This document shows, piece after piece, positions 1-11,347 of a stretch of DNA of 64,000 nt. Source of the stretch: Cryptomeria japonica (lineage: Eukaryota > Streptophyta > Pinopsida > Cupressales > Cupressaceae); the NCBI RefSeq assembly GCF_030272615.1, contig NC_081409.1:246513502-246577501 (forward strand), read 5' to 3'. The notes beneath the pieces were generated by a model that had not been told where the DNA came from, ran no database searches, and worked only from the letters and a program-made list of their open reading frames with translations. The position numbers and the translations under genes are program-made. Each line of letters begins with the position of its first letter. Position 1 is the stretch's first letter.

Positions 1-1
1 T

Positions 2-2287
2 TTTGATAGATTTTGTAAAGACTATGGAATTAACAGGCAGAAGACAACTCCGTATTCTCCACAACAGAATGGAGTTGCAGAAAGAATGAACAGGACACTG
101 ATGGAGAAGGCTAGGAGTATGTTGAGTGGTGCTGGTCTCGAACAAAAGTTTTGGGCTGAAGCTGTTGCCACTGCTTGCTACCTGATTAACAGGTCTCCTA
201 CATCAGCTCTTGTTGATAAAACGCCTATGGAAGCATGGTCAGGTCACAAGCCTTCATTGAGACATCTTAGAGTTTTTGGTTGCGAGGCATATGCACATGT
301 GCCAAAGGAGAAGCGAACAAAGTTGGAGAACAAGGCTGTGAAATGTATCTTCATCGGGTATAGTTATGGTGTGAAAGGATACAAGCTTTGGGACCCTGTT
401 GCACAAAAGGTAATTCACAGTAGAAGTGTTATTTTTAGAGAAATTAAGTCTCCTTCTGTTACATTGCAGCCAGAACAGACTAAAAAAGAAGATGTGATTC
501 AACTTCCTTCTACACCTGAAAGAATTGAATCGAGACCCCTAGATAGGCAAGAATTTGAGGAGAGCTCGTCTAGCTCTGAATCTTCAGAAGAGGAGGAAGA
601 ACCTCCAACTCAGCTTGTTCGAAGGTCTACAAGACATAGACAACCACCTGAAAGGTATTCACCTGATGATTGGAGATGTATTTTTGCTCTGAATACTAGT
701 GTGGATGAACCGAAATCTGTAGAAGAGGCATTAGGTATGAATGACGCAGAATCCTGGAAGATTGCTATGGAGGAAGAAATGACAGCTTTGAAAAAGAATG
801 ATACATGGGATCTTGTACCATTGCCTGAAGGACGAAAACCTGTTGGTTGTAAATGGGTGTTTAAGAAAAAGATTGGTTCAGATGGAAGCATTGAGAAGTA
901 TAAAGCAAGGTTGGTTGCAAAAGGCTACTCTCAGGTTGAGGGTGTTGATTACGGTGAGATATTTTCTCCTATTGCAAAAATGACGTCCATTAGATTTTTG
1001 CTTTCTATTGCTACTGCTTATGATTTAGAGGTTGAGCAAATGGATGTGAAAACTGCTTTCCTTCATGGTGATTTGGAGGAAGATATTTATATGACACAGC
1101 CGGAGCACTATGTGGTGAAAGGCAAAAGTAATTTGGTCTGTAAATTGAAGAAATCTTTGTATGGCCTCAAACAAAGTCCTAGGATGTGGTACCAGAAATT
1201 TGATACATATGTGTTGAGTTTGGGATTTGAACGTTCTAAATCAGATCACTGTGTTTATTATAAATCTGATGGTGATCATTTCTTATTCATTGCATTGTAT
1301 GTTGATGATATGTTATTCATTGGTAAAGGGAAATGTATGATTTCAGAACTGAAGTCTCAGCTCGCTGCTAAATTTGAAATGAAAGATCTTGGTGCAGCAA
1401 AGCACATTCTTGGGATGGAAATTAGAAGAGATAGGGTGAACAGAAAGCTATGGCTAGGCCAGAGTAAGTATGTAAATTCAGTGTTACAGAGGTTCAACAT
1501 GCAGAATTGTAGACCATTGAGTGTTCCTTTTACAGTTGGAACGAAACTATCTGTTTCAGATTGTCCTACATCCCCATTGGAGATGGAAGACATGAGCAGA
1601 GTGCCTTACTAGAGTGCGGTTGGAAGCTTGATGTATGCTATGGTTTGTACTAGACCAGACATTGCCCAAGCAGTGGGAGTACTTTCTAGATATATGTCTA
1701 ATCCTGGTAGAGTTCATTGGGATGCAGTCAAAAGAGTCTTCAGATATTTGAAGGGTACTTCAGAGTATTCTTTGTGTTATCATGGTAATTCAGTTGGAGA
1801 CATGACTTCCCTTGATATCCATGGTTATGTGGATTTAGATTGGGCAGGTGATATTGATAGCAGAAGATCCACCAGTGCTTATGTGTTTACTTTGTTTGGT
1901 GGTGCAATTAGTTGGATGAGTAAGCGACAGGCTGTGGTTGCTCTATCCACTACTGAAGCAGAGTATATGGCAGCTACTCATGCTTGTAAAGAGGCCATTT
2001 GGCTTAAGAGATTGTGTTCGGATATTGGAATAAAACAAGGTACAATGACAGTTTACTGTGACAGTCAGAGTGCAATTAGCCTAGCTAAGAACCCGACATT
2101 TCATGCCCGGACCAAACATATTGATGTTCAGTATCATTTTGTTAGAGATATGGTCGAAGATGGTAGGGTGAAGCTGGTTAAGGTGGAAACTTTGATGAAT
2201 GTTGCAGATGCTTTAACTAAGGCTGTGAGCACAGAGAAGTTCAGATGGTGTTCGGAGTCTATGGGCCTTATGGCCCCTAGCAATTGA
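2..2287 (+). pseudogene. copia pol, integrase C-term + RT + RNase H, one internal stop
   Basis: The frame is open from base 2. It starts in the integrase core (TPYSPQQNGVAERMNR) and continues into the integrase C-terminal part (FIGYSYGVKGYKLWDP). Reverse transcriptase follows, with KARLVAKGYSQ, the first catalytic region MDVKTAFLHGDLEE, SLYGLKQSPRMWYQKF and the intact active site YVDDMLFIG at about 1297-1323. RNase H follows, with DLDWAGDIDSRRSTSAYVF, STTEAEYMA and YCDSQSAI. The frame is broken by a single TAG at 1610-1612, between RT and RNase H; the next codons continue the homology, so this is a point mutation rather than a gene end. The true stop is at 2285-2287, 57 bases before the LTR. 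The product would make and integrate the cDNA of the element. Confidence 0.93.
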
Positions 2288-2343
2288 TTCATTGTGTTGA
2301 CATTCCCTTTCGCTCATGCAAGGTGTTCGACAAGTGGGAGATT

Positions 2344-3237
2344 TGTTGGGAAAAATGGTGTCTCAACCTTGCATTTATGCGAGGTTACTATTTATAGTAA
2401 GTTTTCATTTGAGCACGAAATGGTGCGAAACTCTCCCTGAAGCTTCTAGTTGGCTAGATAAGCATTCCGGTAAAGTTGCGTTGCAAGGTCACAGCTAGTT
2501 TTGAAGATATTAATGTTTTCGTCTTGGAGGGGTGCAATAAAATATTTAAACTTAATTTTGGGGACTTTAGAGGCTCCTAAATGCCCTGAAAAGTGGCCGT
2601 AACCGGCGAAACGAGTTATGAGGTGATAGAGCACTTCGCGAGCTTTCCGGCGCTTCAAACGGTTCGTCAATCGAACACCCGGTTCTCAAGTTATGGCCTC
2701 CGGAAGTTTATACTCCTGAAATAGGAAAAATAATTTGTATCGGATACATAAATGAGCTGTAAAGGGGAGCGACACATGTTGATGTGTGCTTTAACATGTC
2801 ATAGGGCATCTAGAAGGGAGATAAGGTCGGCTACACCTTATTGGGTGGTTTTAGCCCATGGTTTTGTAATACCGTTTGACGGTTTCTTGTATTGTATCTC
2901 CTATTTATGAGGTGTGTGAGATAGAGGTTGTGTGTAAGAGTCTCATGGCTATTGAGTTGCCTCTGAATCTCTGATTAGTGGTACTCCTGCGAAGAGCTTG
3001 CTCTGCAAGTATGTTGTAATCTGTTTTTGATTGCTGAATAAAATATTGAGCTGCTTTTGGAGGGTGGGGTTTTTCTCCCGAAAGGGTTTTCCCCACGTAA
3101 ATCACTGTGTTGTGGTATGATTGCTATTATATCTATTTCTATTTTCTATAACTGTTGTAATGATCTGAAAAAGTTTTGCATTACCCTCCTCTCAAGGTTA
3201 GTGTAGGAAGTTGTTTCCGCTACTTAACTTCCTTACA
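2344..3237 (+). repeat. 3' LTR of copia element A
   Basis: It begins TGTTGGG just after the purine-rich GTGGGAGA tract and ends ...CTTCCTTACA. Both borders are set by comparison with the sister LTR at 5650-6541, which is almost the same length (894 against 892 bp). Near the 3' end it carries a conserved stretch of the form GGGGTTTTTCTCCCGAAAGGG. Confidence 0.85.
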
Positions 3238-3637
3238 CTTCCACAAGCCTAAATTTAGTTTTTTTTTTGTTACAATTTTGAGCTCTCTGTTACAAAAGTG
3301 CTACTTTGGACAACAACGCCAAAGTTTTTACAAAAGTGCAAAAACAACTCACAAAAGCGCTAAAATATGAACAACATCGCTACTTTAACAATTTTAACTG
3401 AATTAACAGGCTAACAAACAGAGAGCGCAAAAGCAATAGATTATTACAATGGCGCTAATAAATTAACAAAAGCGCTAAAATGATGACTAAAGCACTAAAC
3501 CTACAACAAAAGCGCTAAAATGCAGACTAAAGCGTTATAACTCTATTGTCGATGGTGCCAAAACATGAGACAAAAGCGCTAAAGCACAACCTGTGTGTGG
3601 AAATGATAGGAAAATGACAAAAAGTTAGATTTGGAAT
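3238..3637. repeat. degenerate array of AAAAGCGCTAAA motifs
   Basis: From about 3290 to 3590 the phrase ACAAAAGCGCTAAA or a near relative recurs at irregular spacing of roughly 20-60 bases. GCGC palindromes dominate and no reading frame is present. The stretch is next to a minus-strand primer-binding site (3638-3676) and LTR (3679-5127), so it would be the first internal bases of that element, read on the minus strand. Its function is unknown. Confidence 0.6.
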
Positions 3638-3676
3638 ATCAAAAGGTTGCATGTTCGATTCACGTCGGGTTCACCA
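3638..3676 (-). other. primer-binding site matching the 3' end of tRNA-Trp
   Basis: Read on the minus strand this begins TGGTGAACCCGACGTGAATC. Its complement is the T-arm, acceptor 3' strand and added CCA of a plant tRNA-Trp, as I recall that tRNA. The match runs about 39 bases with two mismatches. The CCA end is not encoded in plant tRNA genes, which argues for a primer-binding site rather than a tRNA gene. It lies 2 bases from the end of the LTR at 3679-5127, where such a site belongs. Confidence 0.7.
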
Positions 3677-3678
3677 AA

Positions 3679-5127
3679 TGATGCACACTAAAAAGGAGGC
3701 ACATGACACAAGTTCGAACTTTAATATGCGAGTGACAATCAAAACGAAATACAAATGACCCTATGATCCTTAACATGCATATCAAGAGAGATAAAATGCA
3801 TATAAGAAGAAGCATACAAAAATGAAAGAAGCAACGAAAACCCCCTAAGATGCTTCCCACAATGCTCATAGTTGCTCCTCCCTTGTTCCTCTCCTCTCCA
3901 AGTTCCACATGAGTGTAGCCCTCAACTTTTTGCACTATCTATGGATGTCTTATAAAGATTCAAGATTATTATGAAAATGAGAACAAATGACTATGCAAGT
4001 GTAAATAAACTATTATGAGAAAGTACCTAATTAGTCTATGTTAATTTTTTAGCAAAATAACAAAGCAAATGCTCCTAAATGCTCTCTCAAAATAATTATA
4101 AGTTTGATGCCTACAAGATTTGTGGGATCCTTTTGAAGAAGGAATGAGCTCTATTTATAGGAAAAATGGAGAAATGGATGGTTGAGATTCAGTAATCTCA
4201 ACAAGGGCCAGGATTGATGGGTTTATGATCCATGTGAGAGCTTTCAACCCAATCCCATGATGACAAATTTCAACATGAGATGGCTTGAGAGGAGAGGGAA
4301 GAAACATTAAATACTTGAGATGACATGAAGGTTACCTTGGGAGGGTTTGGCTAGGCTTGAGTTAGTGAATAAAGCTTTTATTAAATAAAAAAAGCCTTTA
4401 TGCAATGGATAAACTATTGTGCAAGAGTTAGTGGGGATAACCATGGTGAAAGCAATGAATGCTTGAAGAGACCTATGAGTTAAATGAGGGTTGAGGTAGA
4501 GGGAAAGTCTCTAACCACGTGGGTGAATTGAGTTTAACCATTAATGGTTATGTAAGAACCATAAATGGTTTGGAAGACTTTTGGGGTTAACTTCTTGAAG
4601 AATAAAAGCCTTTAATGTTTTTCAAAGACTTTGGAGGCTTTGAGAAGTGACTTCTCTTTGCTTTGGAATGTGACAATAATCAGGGGATAGGATTAGGCTA
4701 ATTTGGAATGAATTAGAAGAATCTAGAGGGGGTTTAGGATGCAAGTGGGTTTGGTGGATGAGAGAAAATAGGATTTTTAATTAAAATAAAATTTATTTAT
4801 TTCAACTAAAATTGTGCAACTTGCATTTGTAGGAGAATGCAAGTGGGGGAGTGGTGGGAGTTTAGAGATTTAAATAAATATTTATTTATTTATTTAAATG
4901 AGGAAAGGGGTTAAATTAAACAAATATGCTTTATTCATTTAATTGATTGTTAGAGTATGGTTTAATGAATTAATTTGAATAAATTGAATAATTTATTTAG
5001 TTAATAGAAGAAGAGGTTTAAGATGAATTAATTAAATATTAATTTAATTAACTGTTGACTGATGGTTAAATAATCAAATAAATACTAAATATTCATTTAA
5101 TTAACTGGACAAATTTATGTGTCTACA
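3679..5127 (-). repeat. 5' LTR of a minus-strand retrotransposon with a tRNA-Trp primer site
   Basis: On the minus strand the repeat starts TGTAGACACATAAATTTG (at 5127) and ends in CA at 3679, two bases from the primer-binding site. It is about 1,449 bp long. AT-rich runs of TTTATTTATT lie around 4870-5100. Only this LTR and roughly 440 bases of internal sequence remain; the other end and all coding sequence are missing. Its start is exactly where the sister copia fragment at 5128 begins, so it probably inserted into or truncated that fragment. No target duplication can be checked because the element is incomplete. Confidence 0.65.
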
Positions 5128-5595
5128 CATGGTTATGTGGATTCAAACCGGGCATGTGATATTGATAGCAGAAGATCCACCAATGCTTATCTGTTTACTT
5201 TATTTGGTGGTGCAATTAGTTGGATGAGTAAGCGACAGGCTGTGATCACTTTGTCCACTACAAAAGGTAGATTATATGGCAACTACTCATGCTTGTGAAG
5301 AAGCCATTTGGCTTAAGAGTCTTTGTTCAGATATTGGAATAAAACAAAGTGTAGTGACAGTTTTTTGTGATAGTCAGAGTGCAATTTGCCTAGCTAAGAA
5401 CCCGACATTTCATGCCCATACCAAACACATTGATTTTCAGTATCATTTTGTCAGAGATATGCTCGAAGATGGTAGGATGAAGCTGGTTAAGGTAGAAACT
5501 TTGATGAATGTTACAGATTCTTTAACTAAGGTTGTGAACACAAAGAAGTTCAGACGGTGTTCGAGTCTATGGGCCTTCTGGCCCCTAGTAATTAA
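5128..5595 (+). pseudogene. copia RNase H fragment (family A, second copy), truncated and frameshifted
   Basis: This is homologous to 1819-2287 of the first copy. It starts inside RNase H (GYVDSNRACDIDSRRSTNAY-like reading), and the N-terminal remainder of pol is absent. A one-base insertion near 5265 changes the frame just before the STTEAEYMA-like motif. The open part then reads ATTHACEEAIWLKSLCSDIG and FCDSQSAICLAKNP. A single-base loss near 5566 disrupts the last residues before the homologous stop at about 5594. It is a non-functional relic. Confidence 0.88.
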
Positions 5596-5649
5596 TTTAT
5601 TGTGTTGATACTCCCTTTGCTCTTGTAAGGTGTTCGACAAGTGGGAGAA

Positions 5650-6541
5650 TGTTGGGAAAATGGTGTCTCGACCTTGCATTTACATGAGGTTACTATTTAT
5701 AGTAAAGTTTTCTTTTGAATGCGAAATGGTGCGAAATTCTCCCTGAAGCTTTCGGTTGGCTAGATAAGAATACTGATAAATTTTTTGTTGCAAGATCATA
5801 TTAGCTAGTTTTGAAGATATTAAAGTTTTCATTTTTGGAGGGTGCGATGAAAGGTTTAAAATTATTTTTGAGGACTTTAGAGGCTCCGAAACGCCCTAAA
5901 AAGTGGGTGTAAATGACATAGCCATTTACAAGGTGATAGAGCACTTCGCGAGCTTTTCGATGCTTCAAACATGTCGTCAATCAGACACATGGTTCACAAG
6001 TTATGGCCTCTAGAAGTTTGGACTCTTGAAATAGGAAATATAAATTGCAACACACATAAATGAGTTGTAAAAGGGAGAAACTCATGTTGATGTGTGTTTT
6101 GACATGTCGGAGGACATCTAGAATGGAGATAAGGTTGACTCTACTTTATTGGGTGGTTTTAGCCCATGGTTTTGTAATACCGTTTGATGGTTTCTTGTAT
6201 TGCATGTCCTATATATGAGGTGCGTGAGATAGAGGTCATGTGTAAGAGTCTTATGGCTATTGAGTTAACTTCTGAGTCTTTGATTAGTGGTACTCATGTG
6301 AAGAGCTTGCTCTGCAAGTATATTATAATATGTTGTTGATTTCTTAATAATATATTGAGCGACTTTTGGAGTGTGGGGTTTTTCTCCCGAAAGGGTTTTT
6401 CCCACATAAATCATTGTGTTGTGTTATGCATGTTGTTGTGTCTATTTTTGTTAAGTTTATGTAACTGTTGTAATGATCTGTAAAAGTTTTTGCATTACCC
6501 TCCTCTCAAGGTTAGTGTAGGCGCTACTTAACTTCCTTACA
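5650..6541 (+). repeat. 3' LTR of the second copia A copy
   Basis: This LTR is 892 bp, from TGTTGGGAAAATGG to CTTCCTTACA, and aligns end to end with 2344-3237. Many substitutions separate the two, so they come from different insertions rather than from one element's pair of LTRs. From 6542 to 6773 I see nothing recognisable. Confidence 0.85.
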
Positions 6542-6773
6542 ACTATGTATTGAATTGAGTAAGCTATATTCTTGATGGAATTGGCATGCATGTGTTTGGA
6601 GTACAAATAATATAGCTTGAAGAATTTCAATACCTCATCTATATACAATGATTCTTCAACAGTATATAACACACATTTTTTTTCTTAGGGGATTATTTTT
6701 CGATTTTATTCCTCAGTCAACTTAATGCTTAACTAAAATACAATATCATTCTTTGCAGTAATAAAATGAAATT

Positions 6774-7221
6774 TGTTGGTGTAAACAATTATTCATCGTG
6801 GATATTATTACACTTTACTTAAGTTTACTTAGGAAATGCATTTCATAGTAGTTTGGGTATGAGACACTTGGGTGTTTGTGCCACATTGAGATAGCGTGTT
6901 TAGGAGAAATTCCACCTTTTATGGTGTTGATCTTATTGTTACACTCCACATTCAGTGGGTGATCCACCTCATGTGGACTATTATATTATTTCTCCTACCT
7001 ACCCACACCTGTTTCCTACCTACCCTTGTTTCTTATTGAGCCACATGTTATGTTTGTGTGCTCACATATCCCTAGCCTTGCCTATATAAGCAGGCTTATC
7101 TACATTGTATGTAATTGATTTATTGATCAGTTTCTATTGATGAGAATACAGTTTATTCTTGTCCTATATTTTGTCTCTATTGTACTTTTCATTGAGCTCT
7201 TGATCTTGGCAAAATCTCACA
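6774..7221 (+). repeat. 5' LTR of element B
   Basis: It runs from TGTTGGTGTAAAC to AAAATCTCACA, 448 bp. A likely promoter, CCTATATAAGC, is at about 7080-7090, roughly 130 bases before the LTR end. The primer-binding site follows immediately. Confidence 0.94.
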
Positions 7222-7234
7222 TGGTATCAGAGCC
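7222..7234 (+). other. primer-binding site for initiator tRNA-Met
   Basis: TGGTATCAGAGCC is complementary to the 3' end of plant initiator tRNA-Met, the usual primer of plant copia elements. It directly follows the LTR. The same site occurs in elements C (40518-40530, minus) and D (57220-57232). Confidence 0.95.
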
Positions 7235-8849
7235 ATTGGGGCTTCATTGGTTCATCTTGAAGAGGCATTATTGCGACGTCAAGAGGCAGATATGAGGAGC
7301 AGCATCTTTTGGAGGCGTCCTAGACCAGATCCGACCCCGCCATTGCTTCCAGAAGGCCGTTTCCATGAATTTTGGTTATAAAATCGGCCTATTTTGGTGA
7401 GAAATTTTTTTTCGCCAATTTTACTATTATTGTACGAATTTCAAAATTTTTTTAGTTTTTTCTGGAAAAAAAAATAAAAATAAAAAATTCGTCCAAAAGA
7501 AATTTTAATTTCAAAAAATTTTCAAAAAAAAAATCAAAAAATTTGGTTTTTGAAGCCACCGACGGCTTCACCGCTGTAGCTCCACGTGTCACCATCGCGC
7601 CGCTCCTCTGCAGCGCCCCTGTGCAGCTCCCCCAGTCGCATCTCCCCCGGCGCTGCCCCCGGGTTGCCCCGTCGCAGTTGTCCCGCCGCGCTATCCTCTG
7701 ACGCCTCCACCCGGGCCCTCTGTCGCCGGCCGCCTCCCTGCCGGTCACTTCGGCTTCCATCGCCCGAGCAGCTCACCTCGCAGCCCCCTCGGCTGCTGCT
7801 ACCTAGCGGCCCTCGCAACTGCCACCTCATAGCCTCTTCGCGCACCGCCGCCCGTGCAGGCCTCACTCCTCCGGCCTCGTCACCGCTGCCCCCACCGCGC
7901 TACTTCCAGTCAGCCCCTCCACCGTCGGCGCTCCTTTGCGTCGTCCCATTGGCGGCCCACCTGCCACCATCAGCCCTCCGGTGGACCCTCCACTACCTCC
8001 AACTCCTCTACCACGCGGACTCCGCAGGGAACCCGACAAATCCACGCCCGCCACGTGGCAGGAGGCCACTGGCCCATGGCCACATCATTCGGACTCGTCA
8101 TCAGCCCAGTTAACTTTTTTGGCCAATTAGAACGCACCAAGTTAGCGCCGAGTCAGCCGTGAAGTTTTGGCGACGGTCATACGACCATCAAATTTAACCC
8201 CGAAGTCCGCCGACGTCATCATTTAAAATTTTTTTTTGCAGGCCCCTCTCATTGAGCTTTTTGATTTTGCAGTTCAACTTCAAATGGCCATATCTTGCTC
8301 ATTTTTGCTCCTTTTTTGGATGCAATTATTTTTTAAATGGGCTAGAATTTCGTGTACTTTCATGTGGTGGAATTATTTCCTGATTTTGATGGACAGATGT
8401 TTCAGAATTCTCAGTTTTTGGTGACTGTACCTGTCCAATCCCCATTTCTGCAACTTCCAGGTCTCCGTTCGGGCTCATACGAACTCCTTTTTAGGTGCCA
8501 TTTTTTTTGAAAGTGCATTGTTTTTTGTCTACTCTCAGAATATGCTATGAATTTGCAACAATTGTGGTTAGAAATTGTACTTTCATCATATGGTCTTATT
8601 TGGCCAATTTGACATTTGTACTACATAGATCTATCTTTCTGATCTTTTGCTTTGAAGTTCTCAACCTATTGGGGCAGTTGTAAAATAAAATCAAAATTCC
8701 ACCTTGCCATTGTTTGCAAGTGGCCTATTGTACACGCACTACATATAAAGTGCCAAAATCATCATTTTTGGGGGGGTACTTTGATTGAGTGAATTTGGGG
8801 GGGTGTATCTTGTGCTTTTGTGCTCTTGTGTTCCTTCCTTTCTGCTGCT
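7235..8849 (+). other. leader of element B with a C-rich, GC-rich block at about 7555-8160
   Basis: The untranslated leader first matches element D, including the phrase GAGCCATTGGGGCTTCATTG. It then enters a block of about 600 bases that is strikingly rich in C, in an otherwise AT-rich element. The block is open in several frames on both strands (for example 7586-8113 plus), but these readings are Pro/Ser/Arg-rich with no recognisable domain. Open frames are expected where AT-rich stop codons are rare, so I do not call a gene. In D the matching place holds only a few dozen bases. From about 8220 to 8849 the leader again matches D. Confidence 0.7.
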
Positions 8850-10676
8850 ATGAGTTCTTCTAAGTTTCCTCTATTAACTCCTCATAATTATGCTACTTGG
8901 AAAATTGATGCATGGAGTAAACTTATGGAAAAATGACTCACTCATTACATTGATGGAATTATTGTTGCTCCCACTGATCCTAAGGTTGATCCAGTTGGTC
9001 ACTTGGATTGGCTTACTAAAAATATCATGGCAATTGGTACCTTAAGAAAGTATGTATCAAAGGATCTCATTTTTCATATTGAGAAGTGTACTCTAATCAA
9101 GGATGCTTGGAAAAAGTTTCAAGACTTGTATGGTCAAGTTGATGAGATTAGGGGATATCAAATTGATAGTGATCTCACCATGTTAGATCCTAAGAACTTT
9201 GATACTATACAAGATTATGTCACTAAGGCAAATGTGTTGAGGGCACAACTTAAAGATTGTGGCATTGATAAGAAGGATACTCAATTGATATTCAACTTGA
9301 TAGGCAAGCTTCCACAAGAATATGCAACATTTGTTTCTAGTTTCCAAACCCATAGGATGACAATGGGTTCAAGCTACACAATGCCTACTTTTGATGATTT
9401 CAATGAAATGTTGATGATGGAACAAACTAAGTTGATAAGCATGGGCATTCTTAAGGCTTCTAAGTCTCAAGCATTAGTGGAAAATTAAGGGAACAAAGGA
9501 AATCAAGGAAAGGACAACTCAAACAAGAAGAAATGGCAATCAAAGCCTAAGGACAAAGCACCATCTTCTCCACAACAAGGAGATTCATCCTCTTCCAAGA
9601 GGGATAATTCACCAAAGAGGGAGAGACCTACTTGTGCCTATTGTAAAAAGGTTGGTCATGAGGAGCATCGTTGCCATTCTAAGAAGATTGAGGAGCTCAC
9701 ACATATCCTCAAAAAGCATAACATTGATTTGCCTAAAGTCTACAAGAAGGATGATTCATCAACTTCCACTTCCTCACATTCAAAAGGAAAAGGGCAAGCA
9801 TTCATGGCTTCTACAAGTGGGAAGACTCACTCTTTTGGAACAAGAAAAGGAAAAGCTCTATGTGCTACTATTAGTCATGATTCAGAGAGATGGCTTCTAG
9901 ATTCAGGGGCTTCTCATCATATGGCATCTTTGCAGTCTATGTTCTCTACATTTGAGCCTTGCACCATGCCGCAGATTTTGATGGGAAATCATACATACAT
10001 GGATGTGATTGGGAAAGGATCTATTGACATTAGAGATAACTCCTTCAATGATGTGTTGTGTGTACCCCACTTGACAAACAATCTCCTTTCTATCTATCAA
10101 ATCACACATGCCGCAACTAAGAGAGTTGTGGAGTTCACACTTGACTCAGTTTTCATTAGAGACTCAAAGACTAGAGTTATCATTGCGACTGGGGTGGTTG
10201 ATCATACATCTCGGTTATACTCCTTTTCAGATTTTGTTGATGATGATGATTTCACGTTTGATGATTACACACATGATGATCACACTTTTTGTGATGGTTC
10301 AAATTTTGAGGAGAACTTTGGACACTTGAACATGGGGATTCTCACAAGTGACCCCATTCTTGAGCCTTGTATTTCATCTCCTCATATTGATATCACATCA
10401 CCTATTGCACCTGATGATGCAGATAGTGCGATAGTTTTCCCTTCATGTGATTCAGTGCAACAGGATATTCATTGTCTTCCAGCTTCAGATTCATGGGATG
10501 ATTACTTGACAGACATTGCAGGTTTGTTTGTGGAACCCTACATTGCAAATTTGGGAGACATCATTGATGACATTCATCTTCTCTTTGATGAAGATGATCC
10601 TTCTTCGATTGTTGCGAGGGAACACCTGACCCTCTTGTTCATTCTCTACATGATCAATCTTTCGAGGTTGACATGA
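8850..10676 (+). pseudogene. element B gag-protease, two internal stops
   Basis: The start is ATG 8850 (MSSSKFPLLTPHNYATWK), as in D. A TGA at 8934-8936 breaks the frame after LMEK, and a TAA at 9486-9488 breaks it again after ALVEN. The frame then resumes through the zinc knuckle CAYCKKVGHEEHRC at about 9634 (CX2CX4HX4C, nucleic-acid binding) and the aspartic protease motif LLDSGASHHM at about 9895. The capsid part (IQDYVTKANVLRAQLKDCGI) closely follows D. After SRLYSFSDFV, where D runs on into the integrase zinc finger, the frame enters an acidic sequence with no pol homology (see next entry). Gag would package the RNA and protease would cut the polyprotein. Confidence 0.9.
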
Positions 10677-10870
10677 TTGTGGATACTTATGTACAACAGT
10701 TGGAGGAGGTCTCTTTATTTTTTGAGGAGACATGTGAGTCTTTGGGACATGTTCTACATCCATCTCCACTAGATCTTGGAGTGCCTTTTTCAGCAGTGTG
10801 GCACAGTTTACCACCTTTGGAGGGGGTATCTTTCAGCATTGACATGGGGACACTTGAGCAGTTTTTATAG
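10225..10870 (+). pseudogene. acidic reading frame in place of pol in element B
   Basis: Directly after protease the frame continues with Asp-rich sequence (DDDDFTFDDYTHDDHTF, DIIDDIHLLFDEDD) to a TGA at 10674-10676. A second frame then carries on in the same style (VDTYVQQLEEVSLFFEETCE) to a stop at 10868-10870. A single frameshift near 10630-10660 would explain the switch. A short FGHLN string near 10318 recalls the integrase zinc finger of D, which may mark where pol was lost. I do not recognise a domain. It could be a gag-pro C-terminal extension gained by a non-autonomous lineage, or decayed filler. Confidence 0.6.
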
Positions 10871-11347
10871 ATTCCTTTCATCATGAGTTTTTTTCATACA
10901 TCTTCCCTTCATGATTGGGGAGACTTCATGGATACACCTTTGGTTTTGTTTCTCCCTAAGGGGAGGAATGTTGTTCGACGTTCGTGGAGCAGTTTCTTCA
11001 TACATCGAGCCTCTATCATTGGTGCAGATTCCACATTGAGGGGGGGCTTCCTAGCTTCTCTTCTTCTCTCATATGGGGGAGACTTTTTCCTCACATGGGG
11101 TTTTATCCTTCACATTCTTCTATGAGAGTTCTCTTGTATGTTTTTCATCTCTCTTTTGGGGGAGGGTTTTTTCCCATTGGGTTTTTCTCTCTTTCCCCAC
11201 TTTGCGAGAGATTTCATTGCATTGGTTTGCATGCATTTGCATTTGTTCATGGGTACCTAACATGGCCTAGTAGCTGGGACTCGTCTTGCATTGCTTAGTT
11301 GCATTGTAGACTTAAGTGCATTCCCCTAAGTTGCACTTAAGAGGGGG
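10871..11347 (+). other. 3' untranslated part and polypurine tract of element B
   Basis: There is no coding sequence. G-rich and T-rich blocks such as CTCTCTTTTGGGGGAGGG match the 3' non-coding part of element D (about 62150-62440). It ends in the polypurine tract AAGAGGGGG at 11338-11347, which primes plus-strand DNA synthesis, right before the 3' LTR. Confidence 0.8.

Larger units (their letters stand above)
1..3237 (+). mobile_element. Ty1/copia element A, 3' part (5' half lies outside the window)
   Basis: The window opens inside the integrase of a copia-type LTR retrotransposon. Domain order is integrase C-terminal part, reverse transcriptase, RNase H and then a 3' LTR. Integrase before reverse transcriptase defines copia as opposed to gypsy. 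No 5' LTR, gag or protease is visible because the left edge cuts the element. A second, shorter copy of the same 3' end lies at 5128-6541. One in-frame stop in pol suggests an inactive copy. Confidence 0.93.

Noticed and set aside
3601-3676. A tRNA-Trp gene or SINE on the plus strand
   Set aside because: Only the 3' part matches tRNA-Trp; no acceptor 5' strand, D-arm or anticodon arm could be aligned, and the CCA end is present. A primer-binding site next to an LTR explains it better.
7452-8162. Overlapping Pro/Ser/Arg-rich open frames on both strands
   Set aside because: They are a by-product of the GC-rich block, with no domain, conflicting frames and a position in a retrotransposon leader.
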